Below, piece by piece: positions 35,634 through 45,625 of a stretch of 64,000 nucleotides of DNA (positions are counted from its first letter, which is position 1; the number at the start of each line of letters is the position of its first letter). A model generated the notes under the pieces. It was not told where the DNA came from and did no database searches. It saw only the letters and a list, made by a program, of their open reading frames with translations. The DNA is from Colocasia esculenta (lineage: Eukaryota > Streptophyta > Magnoliopsida > Alismatales > Araceae): the NCBI GenBank assembly GCA_014218235.1, contig CM024753.1, forward strand, positions 181,884,348 through 181,948,347, written 5' to 3'. A program made the translations under genes and the position numbers.

Positions 35634-37727
35634 TGTGATGGTCCTCGTCATTCAAACCTATTAACCTAATAACGAGCTTGACCCGACTCCGCCTCCCGCG
35701 AACAAGCCAAAGCCTCGCAAGGGATGTCAACACAAACGTTCATGGAAATATAAGAGAACACGCTAAACATAAATTAATATAAGATTGCACATCTCACACA
35801 TATTTACATGAAGTATACATAGATAGTTCTCAACTAAAGTCAATATACAAAGTACAGCAACCTGGGGCATACCCCGAGGTGAGACATAAAGTAGAATCAC
35901 ACTGCTGGAGGTGCATGCCCAACTCCACTATGATACGGCCCCCGAAGTAGACGAGGGACATGAACCCTTCTACTCTCCTTCACCTAAAGGAGTAGGGGTG
36001 AGCCTCACAAGTCACTGGCTCAGTAGGGAAACTCTCTTAAAAACTGAAACAACAACAATCTCATGAAAAGTAGGAGTAAAGAACTACATTAAACAGTAAA
36101 TAAAGCTACCTAAACATGGTGCTATACCTATAATTAAATAAACAATTATGAACTAATGACATGGCTCAACTATTAATAAATAAACGACAAACCTAGCTCA
36201 AGTGTACGAGCTAAAGAAGGGTAACGCCACACTCGGGCTACGAAAACTGGTTCGCGACACTTGCTACTAACCCAAACAAACCACACAGGACTACCTCTCA
36301 GTTTCGCAGCCACAGACGTAAGGTCCAGCTGCCGCTTCACCTCAACAGGGCCAACAAACTGTGGAGACCAATCAACACCACACCTGCAGGACACACCGCT
36401 GCAAGCCCATGCCTGACACCTTTAGGGACTCTGGCCCGAGTTCCCTAAAGTGAGGCACTGGAAAACAGAACTAGCTGGGACCCAGTACATCTACTAGTGT
36501 TCGTACCCCCAACCACGAGCACGCTACAAGCGACCGAAGACAAACACACACACACAAGTCGTTATCCCATTGCTTTCTTTCCCTCAGCTGGACATATAAC
36601 TCAAACATAGGAGTGAGGGTGTCCAGGAAGACGACACAGACCTCGACGGTACACACTGTAGCAGGACAAACCCCGAGCACCACGTGCTTGGCTCATAATG
36701 AACTTGGAGTACCTGACTCGAAAGGTAACCACAGAAGGTGTCGTACTACCCAACTTGCCATGCATGTCCAAACCATGCAATCGTGATAATCTTTAAACTC
36801 GACACGTGCCAATGCACCTCTTTCAATCTTTAAATACATAAAATAACATCACATACCCACTGCAAAACCTGAAACATGCTTACTGCCCTCGAGGGAAAGA
36901 ACACGACAAGTCAGGTGGTCTCCTTTAAAACGCGACGTACACAGGCAGCGCATTTCAAATGTGAATCGTGACGGAAAATGTCATCACGTTAAAAACACGA
37001 CGATTGGGTCCGTCGCCTTCACAGCTGAAATCCCCCAACCTGACCTCCCTCACCAGAAAACCCACACAACTACTTGTAGCAATGATAAAACCTACACACA
37101 TGCATTCTTACAAATACCTAAACATGCTTACTACTGAGTATAAACAGTTCCATGCATTGAATACCTTACAGCCCATACAATAAAAAACGAGGATAATTCC
37201 CCTACCAACACGAAGAATGCAAAGAATCACACTGCCTTGGCATTTCCCATGCTCCGAACAACCTCCTCATGACAGAAATGAGCCAAACCACGAGCCACGA
37301 ACTCTGAATCGCTCGAAAACCCCCCGACAGCCTCTCCCCCAGCCGAACAATGGCTCCTGCACTGTTTGGCCAAGGTTTGGCCAAAACAACATAACATGCT
37401 AAATCGCGACGTATCGGGCCGTCGCATTTAAATCGCGACGTACCTAGCTGTCGTATTTAAACCCTGACGTTCCTACATGCGCCACGCATGCAGCGGTGCC
37501 CACGGAAAATCAGCGACGAAAATGTGACATAGCAGGTGGTTGCATTTCCACTAAAAGGCAACGCTGCACTCCGTCGCGTTCTCAGAAAGAGAACCAGGGG
37601 TGTATTGGGCCCGGATTTCCGGCCCACAACCCCACACAACCTACTAAGCCAACAAAAGCACCATCTATAGGCCACACATTGGCCACCAAACCGAATAAAC
37701 CACGATCCGAACGATCACAATGTTACA
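35634..37727 (-). repeat. 5' LTR of element H
   Basis: About 2094 bp, TGTGATGG to AATGTTACA on the plus strand, with the same layout as B's LTR. It contains dyads around 36930-37020 and 37400-37470, for instance AAATCGCGACG with CGTCGCATTT. The open frames inside are not conserved proteins. Confidence 0.85.
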
Positions 37728-39120
37728 ATTAGGGACCCTAGGCATGTCACAAATTAGAACACGCCACTCTGGGGAGGCACATTCAAAACGCGATTGCCTC
37801 CCTAGGCGCATCCAGGAAACTCACAAACCAACAATACACAGTCCGCACACATCGATACAAGCCTCATAAGGCCACAACAACTATTAAACACATTTAAGAA
37901 TATCAGTAAAGCACCGCACCCTACATATAATATTCGGATCATAAATGGAGTAGACATGGAAACGATTGCTCTGCTCTATTTAAGATTCGTTTCACTCCGT
38001 TTAAGATCTATTTATGAATATTTATGTACTATGTTGGAAACTTTGTGATTCATTACTTTCACTCTATTCCATTATATGAATGTTAATTTTTTGTTTAGAG
38101 ATTGTCTTTTACATTATACATTTAAAATTTTATAGATTTTTTTTCTGATTTTTATATCACTTAATATCTCTTATGATCATGTTTTCGAAGTGGAGACAAT
38201 TTTTATCCACTCCAAAATTGATAACTATTTGTCTAAATTATCTATTATATTCGAATTTTATTTAGAGCGGATATAAATTATTCGATTAACTATTCAGAAT
38301 GGATATGAAAAACTAATAGTCATATCCACTCCATATCTGTTTAGTTTACATTTGACTCAAAAGAATTTTAAAAACTATTTCTCGATGGTAAACAAAAAGA
38401 CCTGGAACAAGTCTCACTAAAATTAAGATCTTCATTAAGATCTTCTAAGCCGAAGTTGGTCATAACATCAGACCTTTGCGAGGACCCATGCTTGATAATT
38501 TGTTTATAATATCATATTCTTAATTTTCATACATTAGAAAAACTCCCTAAACTTATTTCATTTTAAGAATATTTTTAATAATTCATTTAGAATATATATA
38601 TATATATATTTAAATGTACGCCAAATGTTGGTTGTTTTATATAACATTGATGAGGCTTTGAAGAGAAAAAGAATTTGGAAGTGCAAAAATGCAAATCTTT
38701 CATCCTGCTAAACAGATTTGTTAGAATATCACCGACTCACCATACAATGTGAAACATTTGTATAAATATTGTTGCGGTTAATTTTTCATCAAGGAAGAAC
38801 AACTCTTGCATGGAGAAGCGCATCTCCCTAAAAGTCTTGTTACATTTCAAAGACCTATGAATATGCGCACACATTGATAGATGATTGGGTGTCCATCGAT
38901 GCCCAATCACATTAAGATGATGGGCACCCAATCACACCCTAACGTGCGCACGCACATTTTTGTGCGCCAAAATTTTCTCTTAATGAAAAAGTAACGTATT
39001 TTTATGTGCAGCAATTTTTAGAAGTAAAAGTTTATTACAAAAGTTAATTACTTAAATTATTTATTTGAATTATAAATTTATTATAATTTTAATTTAATTT
39101 AAAACATTGAATATCTGTCG
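37728..39120. other. Intergenic DNA upstream of the host gene
   Basis: Up to about 37915 the sequence resembles an LTR fragment, with GGGAGGCA and TGCCTCCC as an inverted pair at 37778-37814. From 37920 to 39120 it is AT-rich with no coding evidence. A fold-back pair GATTGGGTG (38883) and CACCCAATC (about 38926) is present. No promoter element can be named with confidence. Confidence 0.6.
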
Positions 39121-39246
39121 TACGGAACGGTAAAAAGGAGTTCACCGGAGGAAAAATAACAAGTTGCTCCACCGGTTAAACCGTCAGTTCTCTCCCGAAG
39201 CACCGCCCGTTTCTCCTGTCGTCGAGCTCGCTCCCCTCCGTCGGCG

Positions 39247-41689
39247 ATGGCGGCGGCGGCGGCGGCGCCACAGCAGTTGCTAGGGGAGGATGGCCGGGGA
39301 TACGAGCTGGCTCGGCGCCTGGAAGCGTGCGGCGCGTGGCGCGCGTGGCTCGGCGAGGCCGCCTACTCGGGCTTCGCGCACTCCCTCGCCTCTCCCGCCG
39401 CCTGGGAGGCTTTCATGCGGGCCGACGCCACCGCCGGCAAAACGCGCGCCCAGATCCATCTCCAGCTCCGGGCCCGGGCCCTCCTCTTCGACAAGGCCTC
39501 CATTTCTCTCTTCCTCAGCCCCTCGGTCGGCTTCCGCAGCTCGTCGTCCTCTCACCGCCTTTCAATCCCGGCCGCTCCTGCCCTCGCGAACCTCAACCCC
39601 TCCTGTGAGGACCTTGCATAGTTGTCCAATTTAATGTCCTCTTCTTTGTTCCAGAAAGCCTAATTATCTGGGCTTTACGAAAAGCGCCGTCTCCAATTCG
39701 ACGTTGATCGCCAACGTTTTGTGAAGTTGTCAAGTCCTGAGTTTTATTTTCTCGTTTTCCTTTTGGACTAATGAACTCCAGTTCGGTGTTGGATGTTTCT
39801 CAGTTCAAGTTTAATGTGTCGCGTTCATTCTGTATGATAACATTTCAATTTTGGTGCTGCGATGCCCTTTTATCCAGATTTGCAACTGCACAGTGATGAT
39901 ATTTACTTCTCGTTGGAAGATAACACCCCGGATGGGTGCAGCATCAGGAATGCTCCGGTGCATCGCAGCCTAGTCCAGCGCAATCCGTGGTAGGTGAGGT
40001 TGAGAAGGTGGCACTCTGTATTTTCCTTAAATGTTTTTGTTAATTTCATGGAGCATTGAGTTTATGCCATATATGAGATTCCTTCTGAGGAAAATCACTT
40101 AAAGACAGCTTTATGATATGTTTAAGATATACTCTTTCCGGAAGGTGGTTGGTATGTTTAATATTGACAGCCTGACTTAGAACAATGTTTGTTTGCTTGA
40201 TTACTGAAGTACATTCTAATAAATCCTTGTAGGAATAATATCTTTATATTGCCATGTATTAGCTTAATAATGTGATCATGATGCAGGCTCAATCTAGAGC
40301 AGTCTTTGGTTCTTACTATGACCGAAAATCCAGTGTTGAATCAAGGTACAATGATGCTGAAAATGAAAATATGGCTCAGAGAATCAGACTGGATGAGCTT
40401 CCAGAGACATGGTATAGTCAATACATCGATAGATACAAAAAGGGAAAACCGTGGAAATTTCCACTTGGGGATCGAGAATCCAACAAGAGGACACCTGATG
40501 GCATGTCAGCTTACATGAAACTTCTTGACGCACATAAGAGAAAGCGGCAAGCATTTAGAGAGGAGATGTACATGGGCACTGCCATTACAATGCGGGATAA
40601 TGGATCTCACTTTCATTTGAGTGCTATCCTGGATGCTAAGAGTTCAGTGGATGATGACACATGTCTTCTGCCAGAAGTGATGTTTCCATCAAATTGCGTA
40701 CCGGATAGTGCACTGCCACCTCCAAACACACACGAGGAATATCAGAAGATGGATGTGTATGGTGTTCTTGATAGCCTACCCCATATCATGAGTCAAAGTC
40801 CAGCTATGATGGAACGATTTGGCATAAGGCCTGAGTACCTAAAAGTAGAGTTTGGGAGAAAATATAGGGGAAAGTATGGGATAGATGGAATCAGGAAGCT
40901 TAGTTCAGAACAAGCATCCCAGATGACCCAAAAGGTCATTGCTCGTGTGCTATGTAATGTGGGTCTTGAAGGTGGAACTGAGGCCTGCATGGAGGTCCTT
41001 TCAAAATTTATGGCTGCTCATATTTGTAAGTTAGGTCGTAATTTGAAGATTTTCACTGATAGCTACCGGAGACAGTTCACGTCAACAGAACTCCTTAAGA
41101 TGTTTGTGCAAACAGCAGGACTGGGGTATGCCATCACTTGATTCCTTGCACTTTCTGTATATTTTTTTGATGTTGCTGGCTAGTTGAAGTCACATAATCA
41201 TTATACAACTTACCTTCCCTTGTATCGAAAATAAAAGATTACACCCTTCAGATATCATATGTTATAATAAAGAGTTTTTTGCATATTAGTCCCTACAAAC
41301 TTAGCTGATTGCAGATTAGTCCATCGTTATCATATTAGTCTCTCAAAACCTCTAAATCTTGCATATTAGTCCCTACCAAAGGGACTTTTCTGCAAGGTTT
41401 TAGAGGTTTTGAGGGACTAATATGATAATAGTTAGATTTGAGGGACTAATCTGCAATTAGCTAAGTTTTTAAGGATTAATATGCAAAAAACCCTATAATA
41501 AAATGATTGCCTTTATTTAAGCTGTGCAAATAATCACGCCATGATCTGATATATTTTCTTCTTTATTTAAACAGTAGTTTCGCAGCATTGGCAGATTATA
41601 TGAAAGACACTAGTAAAAATCTCGCTTACCAGAACCAACAGCATATGAGGATGGTTCAGGCATATCCAAATCATCTCCAACAGCAACAA
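39247..41689 (+). CDS. Host gene: conserved plant protein with a possible histone-fold region (exons 1-4 visible)
   Basis: The ATG at 39247 sits in GGCGATGG after a GC-rich leader. Proposed exons are 39247-39604, 39878 to 39957 or 39993, 40287-41125 and 41575-41689, with GT-AG borders and matching phases. The product starts MAAAAAAPQQLLGEDGRGYE, then has RAQIHLQLRARALLFDKAS, LQLHSDDIYFSLED, LDELPETWYSQYIDRYKKG and a Q-rich end. I recognise a single-copy-type plant protein often left uncharacterised. The stretch from EQASQMTQKVIARVL to ELLKMFVQTAG (40903-41115) resembles the helix pattern of a bromodomain-associated histone fold, as in SPT7-like subunits. That role is a hypothesis. With the strong donor at 39994, the last codon of exon 2 is TAG (39991-39993). 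An earlier donor at 39958 avoids it in phase. Later exons are not found. Confidence 0.8.
41272..41493. mobile_element. 222 bp fold-back MITE (Mutator-type) in intron 3
   Basis: Long terminal inverted repeats start GAGTTTTTTGCATATTAGTC and end with the complement ATTAATATGCAAAAAACCC. The inner TTAGTCCCT and AGGGACTAA blocks also pair. TATAATAAA flanks both sides (41263-41271 and 41494-41502), a perfect 9-bp target duplication, typical of Mutator-like elements. It has no coding capacity. Confidence 0.9.
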
Positions 41690-42294
41690 GTAAAGTATTT
41701 TTATTTTGAACGACTTTCATTTTTTTATCCTGAAACTTGGCATGTGATATCATCTTGGTTGAGTATTTGTTTTTTGTAGCATTAGGATTTTACATTTGGC
41801 ATATGATATCTTTTCTGCAGTGGCTGCTGAGCGTAGCCTAAAACTTTAAGAAAAATTCAAGTTTGGATTAAATTCATATAAGCAAGCCTTACACACAACA
41901 TCAAACATACTACTGTTAGTATACCATCCTTATCAAATAAAAGTTTCATATTTTTCATGATTGTTATCCTTCATTCCTTTTAACTAAAAAAGAGGTGGTT
42001 AAAAGTTGTCCCATCTGTAAAAGGATTTCTTCATCCTTTGGTTAAAAAAGCCATTTGGAGTATGGTAGTGTCGGTTTTTGTCTGAATGAGAGGTCGCCTC
42101 CACATTGTTGGAATGTCAAGTTGAGGATAGGCCATGGCCCATCATCAAAGTGAGGTCTGCTTGTGGGCTGGGTAAGAGGGCTGGAAAAGGGGAGAGCAAT
42201 GGGGAAAAGGGAAAACCATATTCCTATGATAATGGGCAGATGTGAATCTTAGGACATTGCCATAATATCTTCTTGGGATTTTTGCTTACCCCTG
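41690..42294 (+). other. Intron 4 or alternative 3' end of the host gene
   Basis: After the donor at 41690 a good acceptor (TTTTCTGCAG) ends at 41820. Splicing there in phase adds six codons and a TAA at 41839-41841, and an AATAAA signal follows near 41937. This could be a short alternative last exon. Otherwise the intron continues into element I, starting at 42295. From 41960 to 42294 I see nothing recognisable. Confidence 0.4.
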
Positions 42295-42784
42295 TGTTGA
42301 ACCCGAAAAAATCGGGGCTTGAAGCAATCCCCAGGCGACAAATACGCCCTAGGGGAACCGGGAACAAATCCCTGATCTCCCCCCGCTCGGACGTCGGAAA
42401 CAAACGAGTTCGAGTACTCGCGCCAAACCGAGGCGACCCGGAAGCGAGAAGCCCGAGAAGTATTCGTCGACGAAAGGCACGTACCCCGGATGTCAGAAAA
42501 TCCACGTCCGGAGCGGAGTTTGAAGTCGCGCCCGAAGCCGAAGGGTTCCGGGAGATCAAATACACGTGTCTCTCAAAAACGAGAACAAACGCACGTGAGA
42601 CGGTCGAGGAAGCACGAGCGGTGCACGCGTGCACGTGCGCGGCACGACCGTCAACCAACGAACCAGGCGCGGGAGGCCCACAGAGCTCTCTCCCGAGTTT
42701 TCTCCCGGAAAGTACGGAGAAAATGACATGAAATGAAGTGAGGCCCCACCTTAAATAGGTGGTGGGCCAAAAGAGGCCCCAAGG

Positions 42785-43085
42785 GGGGCCGCCGGTCACC
42801 CCCCTCGCCAGTGAGGGGGGCCGCCGGTTCGCCCCCCAAGGGGGCGCCGATTCGCCCAGGCAGGGGGGGGGGGGCGCCGGTTGGCCCCCTCCGCCAGTTG
42901 GAGGGGCGCCGGTCAGGCCCCCCTGACCAGCGGACCCCCTCCGCCAGCCAGGAGGGGTGCCGGTCAGGGCCCCTGACCGGCGGACCCCCTCCGCCAGTCA
43001 GGAGGGGCCGCCGGTCAGGCCCCCTGACTGGCGGCCCCCTCCGCCAGTCAGCCCGCTCGCGTGGGCACCTCCGCCAGTTCGTCAT
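42785..43085. repeat. GC-rich dyad array (GCCGGTCAGG / CCTGACCGGC) in LTR I
   Basis: Repeats of about 60 bp combine GGGGSGCCGGTCAGG-like and CCCTGACYGGCGG-like halves with CCCCCTCCGCCAG. Pairs such as CCGCCAGTCAGG (about 42991) and CCTGACTGGCGG (about 43023) are inverted. The array lies upstream of the TATA box, in U3. Confidence 0.85.
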
Positions 43086-43150
43086 CGGCCTCGACGCTCG
43101 CCCTCGACGCTCGTGCCCGCGAGGTCTCCGCCGGGGAGGGTACCCCCGCC

Positions 43151-43190
43151 GGTATGCCCCCCATAAATCCTATAAATAGGGGGGCATACC
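43151..43190 (+). promoter_or_regulatory. TATA box inside a perfect 12-bp inverted repeat (LTR I promoter)
   Basis: GGTATGCCCCCC at 43151-43162 and its exact reverse complement GGGGGGCATACC at 43179-43190 enclose a 16-base loop that contains TATAAATA (43171-43178). Transcription of the element would start about 30 bp downstream, near 43205. Confidence 0.8.
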
Positions 43191-43484
43191 CCCATTGCCA
43201 AACACGCCGACAGGCCTACATGCTTCCGAGCCTATAAAGACGCCATTCTCCCCAAAAATCACGCTCACAAGCCCGTGCTTAGAGTGTGACCGTGCGCGAG
43301 CTTAAATAGGCCGCACGTGCTGAGGAGAAGTCCTTGGCGACCGTTGGTGTTCCGTCCTCAGCGTTCGGGCTGTCTTGCGCCACGTCCGCGGGAAGACGAC
43401 ACAGGTTGTCACATGACTCTCAGTATCTGTATTTAAGTCCTCCGCCGTCGTCAAAATGACGTGCGTCGAGGCAACGTTGTCCGA

Positions 43485-43800
43485 CAGCGGCACAAACACC
43501 CTGTCGTAAAAGGACAAATGGTCGCTAAATGCTCGGCGGAGGAACAAACACCCCGCCTTGGGCATCGAAGGCCCGACCAATTCGTAAACGTCCGAGGGAA
43601 GCACAAACACCTTGTCGTGCACGTAAATGTAAGTCGTACATCCTGAAGATACCGGATGGAGGCACAAACACCCTGTCACGGACATTGATGTATTCCCCCC
43701 CTACCATGTAACGTCCGACGGAGGCACAAACACCCCGTCGTCGATACTCATGTACGCGAAATGCTTGTAATCGCCCAGTGGAGGTACAAAAAGCCCGACT
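43485..43800 (+). repeat. Minisatellite with GGAGGCACAAACACC core in LTR I
   Basis: Six to seven diverged copies of a roughly 45-65 bp unit share GGCACAAACACCCYGTCG, as at 43490, 43544, 43598, 43661 and 43722. It lies downstream of the promoter, in the R/U5 part. Confidence 0.82.
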
Positions 43801-44254
43801 AAAGGCACAAATGTAAATGTCATAAATATAAATGACATGAGCTTGAATAAAAATTGTGGAAATTTACTTGTCATCTGTCTTTTTCTTTAAATTTCGGCAT
43901 ACGGTCTTTTAACAAACATTACGCATTCGAAGGTATTCGAGTGTTATACTCGATATAAATGAAACATCGACTTCGGTCGGTGGGGAACGGTCCAGTACAC
44001 GACCACTCCAATCGCCCTGAACGCGAGCGCACGCGGAAAATAAATGAAATGAAATACGAGGGTATCAGGGTTCGCCCCCAATACCCCTTGTAAGACAAAT
44101 CTTTGTCTGTTTCTCGCAAACAGTCTGGCACGCCCGCAAAAGAAAGCGAAAGGGATCAACGAGCGGAAACCCCCCCCGGGGGCGACCAAAGTTCATCTTT
44201 CCCGAAGGCCCTAGAAATAAGATCGAAAGAAAGAAAATCCACGTTCCAACAATC

Positions 44255-44272
44255 TGGCACGCCCGGTGGGAC
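44255..44272 (+). other. Candidate primer-binding site of element I
   Basis: TGGCACGCCCGGTGGGAC follows the LTR end. It begins TGG, as a site matching a tRNA CCA end must, but the tRNA is not identified. The first part, TCTGGCACGCCCG, also occurs at 44124-44136 inside the LTR. Confidence 0.65.
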
Positions 44273-44416
44273 TGTTCCTGCCTTCCATGCATATGTAAAA
44301 AGACCGTATGCCAATATGAAAATAAAAGATGACTAATTTCCACGACACAGGTACAAGGAGCGGAGCGAAAGCCGGCGTCAAAAGCCCGTCTCCACCTGCA
44401 ACTTCAAGCTCGTCCA

Positions 44417-45625
44417 ATGGCCGCCGTCACCTACGGTCCGCAAGTCATCGCATGCCACGCCAAATGTGGCTACCTCGCCGTCCCGCTCGTGTTCGACGAT
44501 TTTCCTGCAGTGGTGGGATCCCCCTACTTCTTAGGGGTGGTCCCCGCCGTCCAAGCTACTCCAAAGGCGGCGCCCAAAGCTATTGCAACTAGGGGCAACA
44601 AGCCCCGCCCAAGTCAAGGCCGAGTCTTCTCGGTGAACACCATCTCTTGTGTCGCAGTCCCTAGAAAACGGGGACAGCGCCAGGGACGCAGGGGCAGCAA
44701 ACCCCACGCTGTCGTCTCCAACTCCGGCAAGACCGTGCTAGTCGGAGACATCCGCGTCAGGCTCGATGGAGGCGAGCCGATATTGCCCCGGGACAGAAGC
44801 GTCCCCACGGTGGCAACCTCCAACCAATTCGCTCCCCTCCAATGGATGCGTCAAGAAGATCGGGACTCCCCAAAAGGAGCCCGACAGGGGCAGGCATCAA
44901 GCTTGGCGCCCCAGCCGCCTCGCAAAATGAGGCAAATGTGGGTGACCAAGCAGGAAGCCCGCCAAATCAAACAGGCTAGGGCGGATCAACCCGCCGAACG
45001 CCCCAAGAAGGCAACTCCTGAGCGAGAAAAAACTCAGGACCCCGAACCTCCTCGTCCCTGCGGACACAAACGCAGGGGCATTTATAGGAAGCCCAACTTT
45101 GTCTCCACCCAAGCGGAACCCGCTGAAGGGGAAGCCGCGAGCCATGCTGGAGCTTCCGCACCTCGAGTCTCGGTCTTTGAAAGACTGAGCGCCTCGGTCT
45201 TCACCAGGCTGGGAGCGGCAATCCGTCCAAGCACTCAGAAGCCCAAGAAGCGGAGAGTGCAGCAGACGTCTGAAGAGGGTGGAGGCATGAAGATCTTCAC
45301 CTGCTACGCTTCCGGAAGGGAAGCAGCCGGGCCACCCGGCATTCCTGCGGGAGCGCTCAGGATAAACGAACCCGGACAGGACGACGAAGCCGTCCTCCGG
45401 TACACGCGGAATCCTGCCAGGAGGCCTCCTCAGGCGCAGCAAAGCAACCAAGCTGGGCCTTCAACCCAGGGGCAAGTCCTCGAACCCCCCCGGGAGCAAG
45501 ATCAAGGGGCCCCGCTGGGGCAGGTCCAGCTGGACCTCGAAGGAGGGGAATAAGACGAAGTCGCCAGCCTCCATCTCGGGGAGCAACAATTCCCGGCCGA
45601 TGGAGAGCAAGCCGAAGTCTTCCTC
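44417..45625 (+). pseudogene. Element I Gag N-terminal extension, closed by one TAA
   Basis: A 378-codon frame begins MAAVTYGPQVIACHAKCGYL. It is rich in Arg, Pro, Gln and Ala and contains VSVFERLSASVFTRLG, a repeated V-F-x-R-L motif that I recall from other plant gypsy polyproteins. The stop at 45551-45553 is followed by an open stretch in the same frame (DEVASLHLGEQQFPAD...) that runs directly into the Gag core at 45626. The two parts were probably one protein. Function of the extension is unknown. Confidence 0.7.

Larger units (their letters stand above)
42295..44251 (+). repeat. 5' LTR of element I
   Basis: It starts TGTTGAACCCG and ends GTTCCAACA (TGTTG/CAACA ends), four bases before the PBS, 1957 bp. 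It has a GC-rich dyad array (42785-43085), a TATA box at 43171-43178 and a minisatellite (43485-43800). The right-hand LTR needed to confirm the edges is outside the window. Confidence 0.75.

Noticed and set aside
39280..39634. Alternative frames in host exon 1 on both strands
   Set aside because: Very high GC opens all frames. The frame chosen continues through spliced exons with conserved sequence.
42224..43179. Several 120-190 codon frames on both strands in LTR I
   Set aside because: They come from the GC-rich dyad array and flank the promoter. No motif or conservation is visible.
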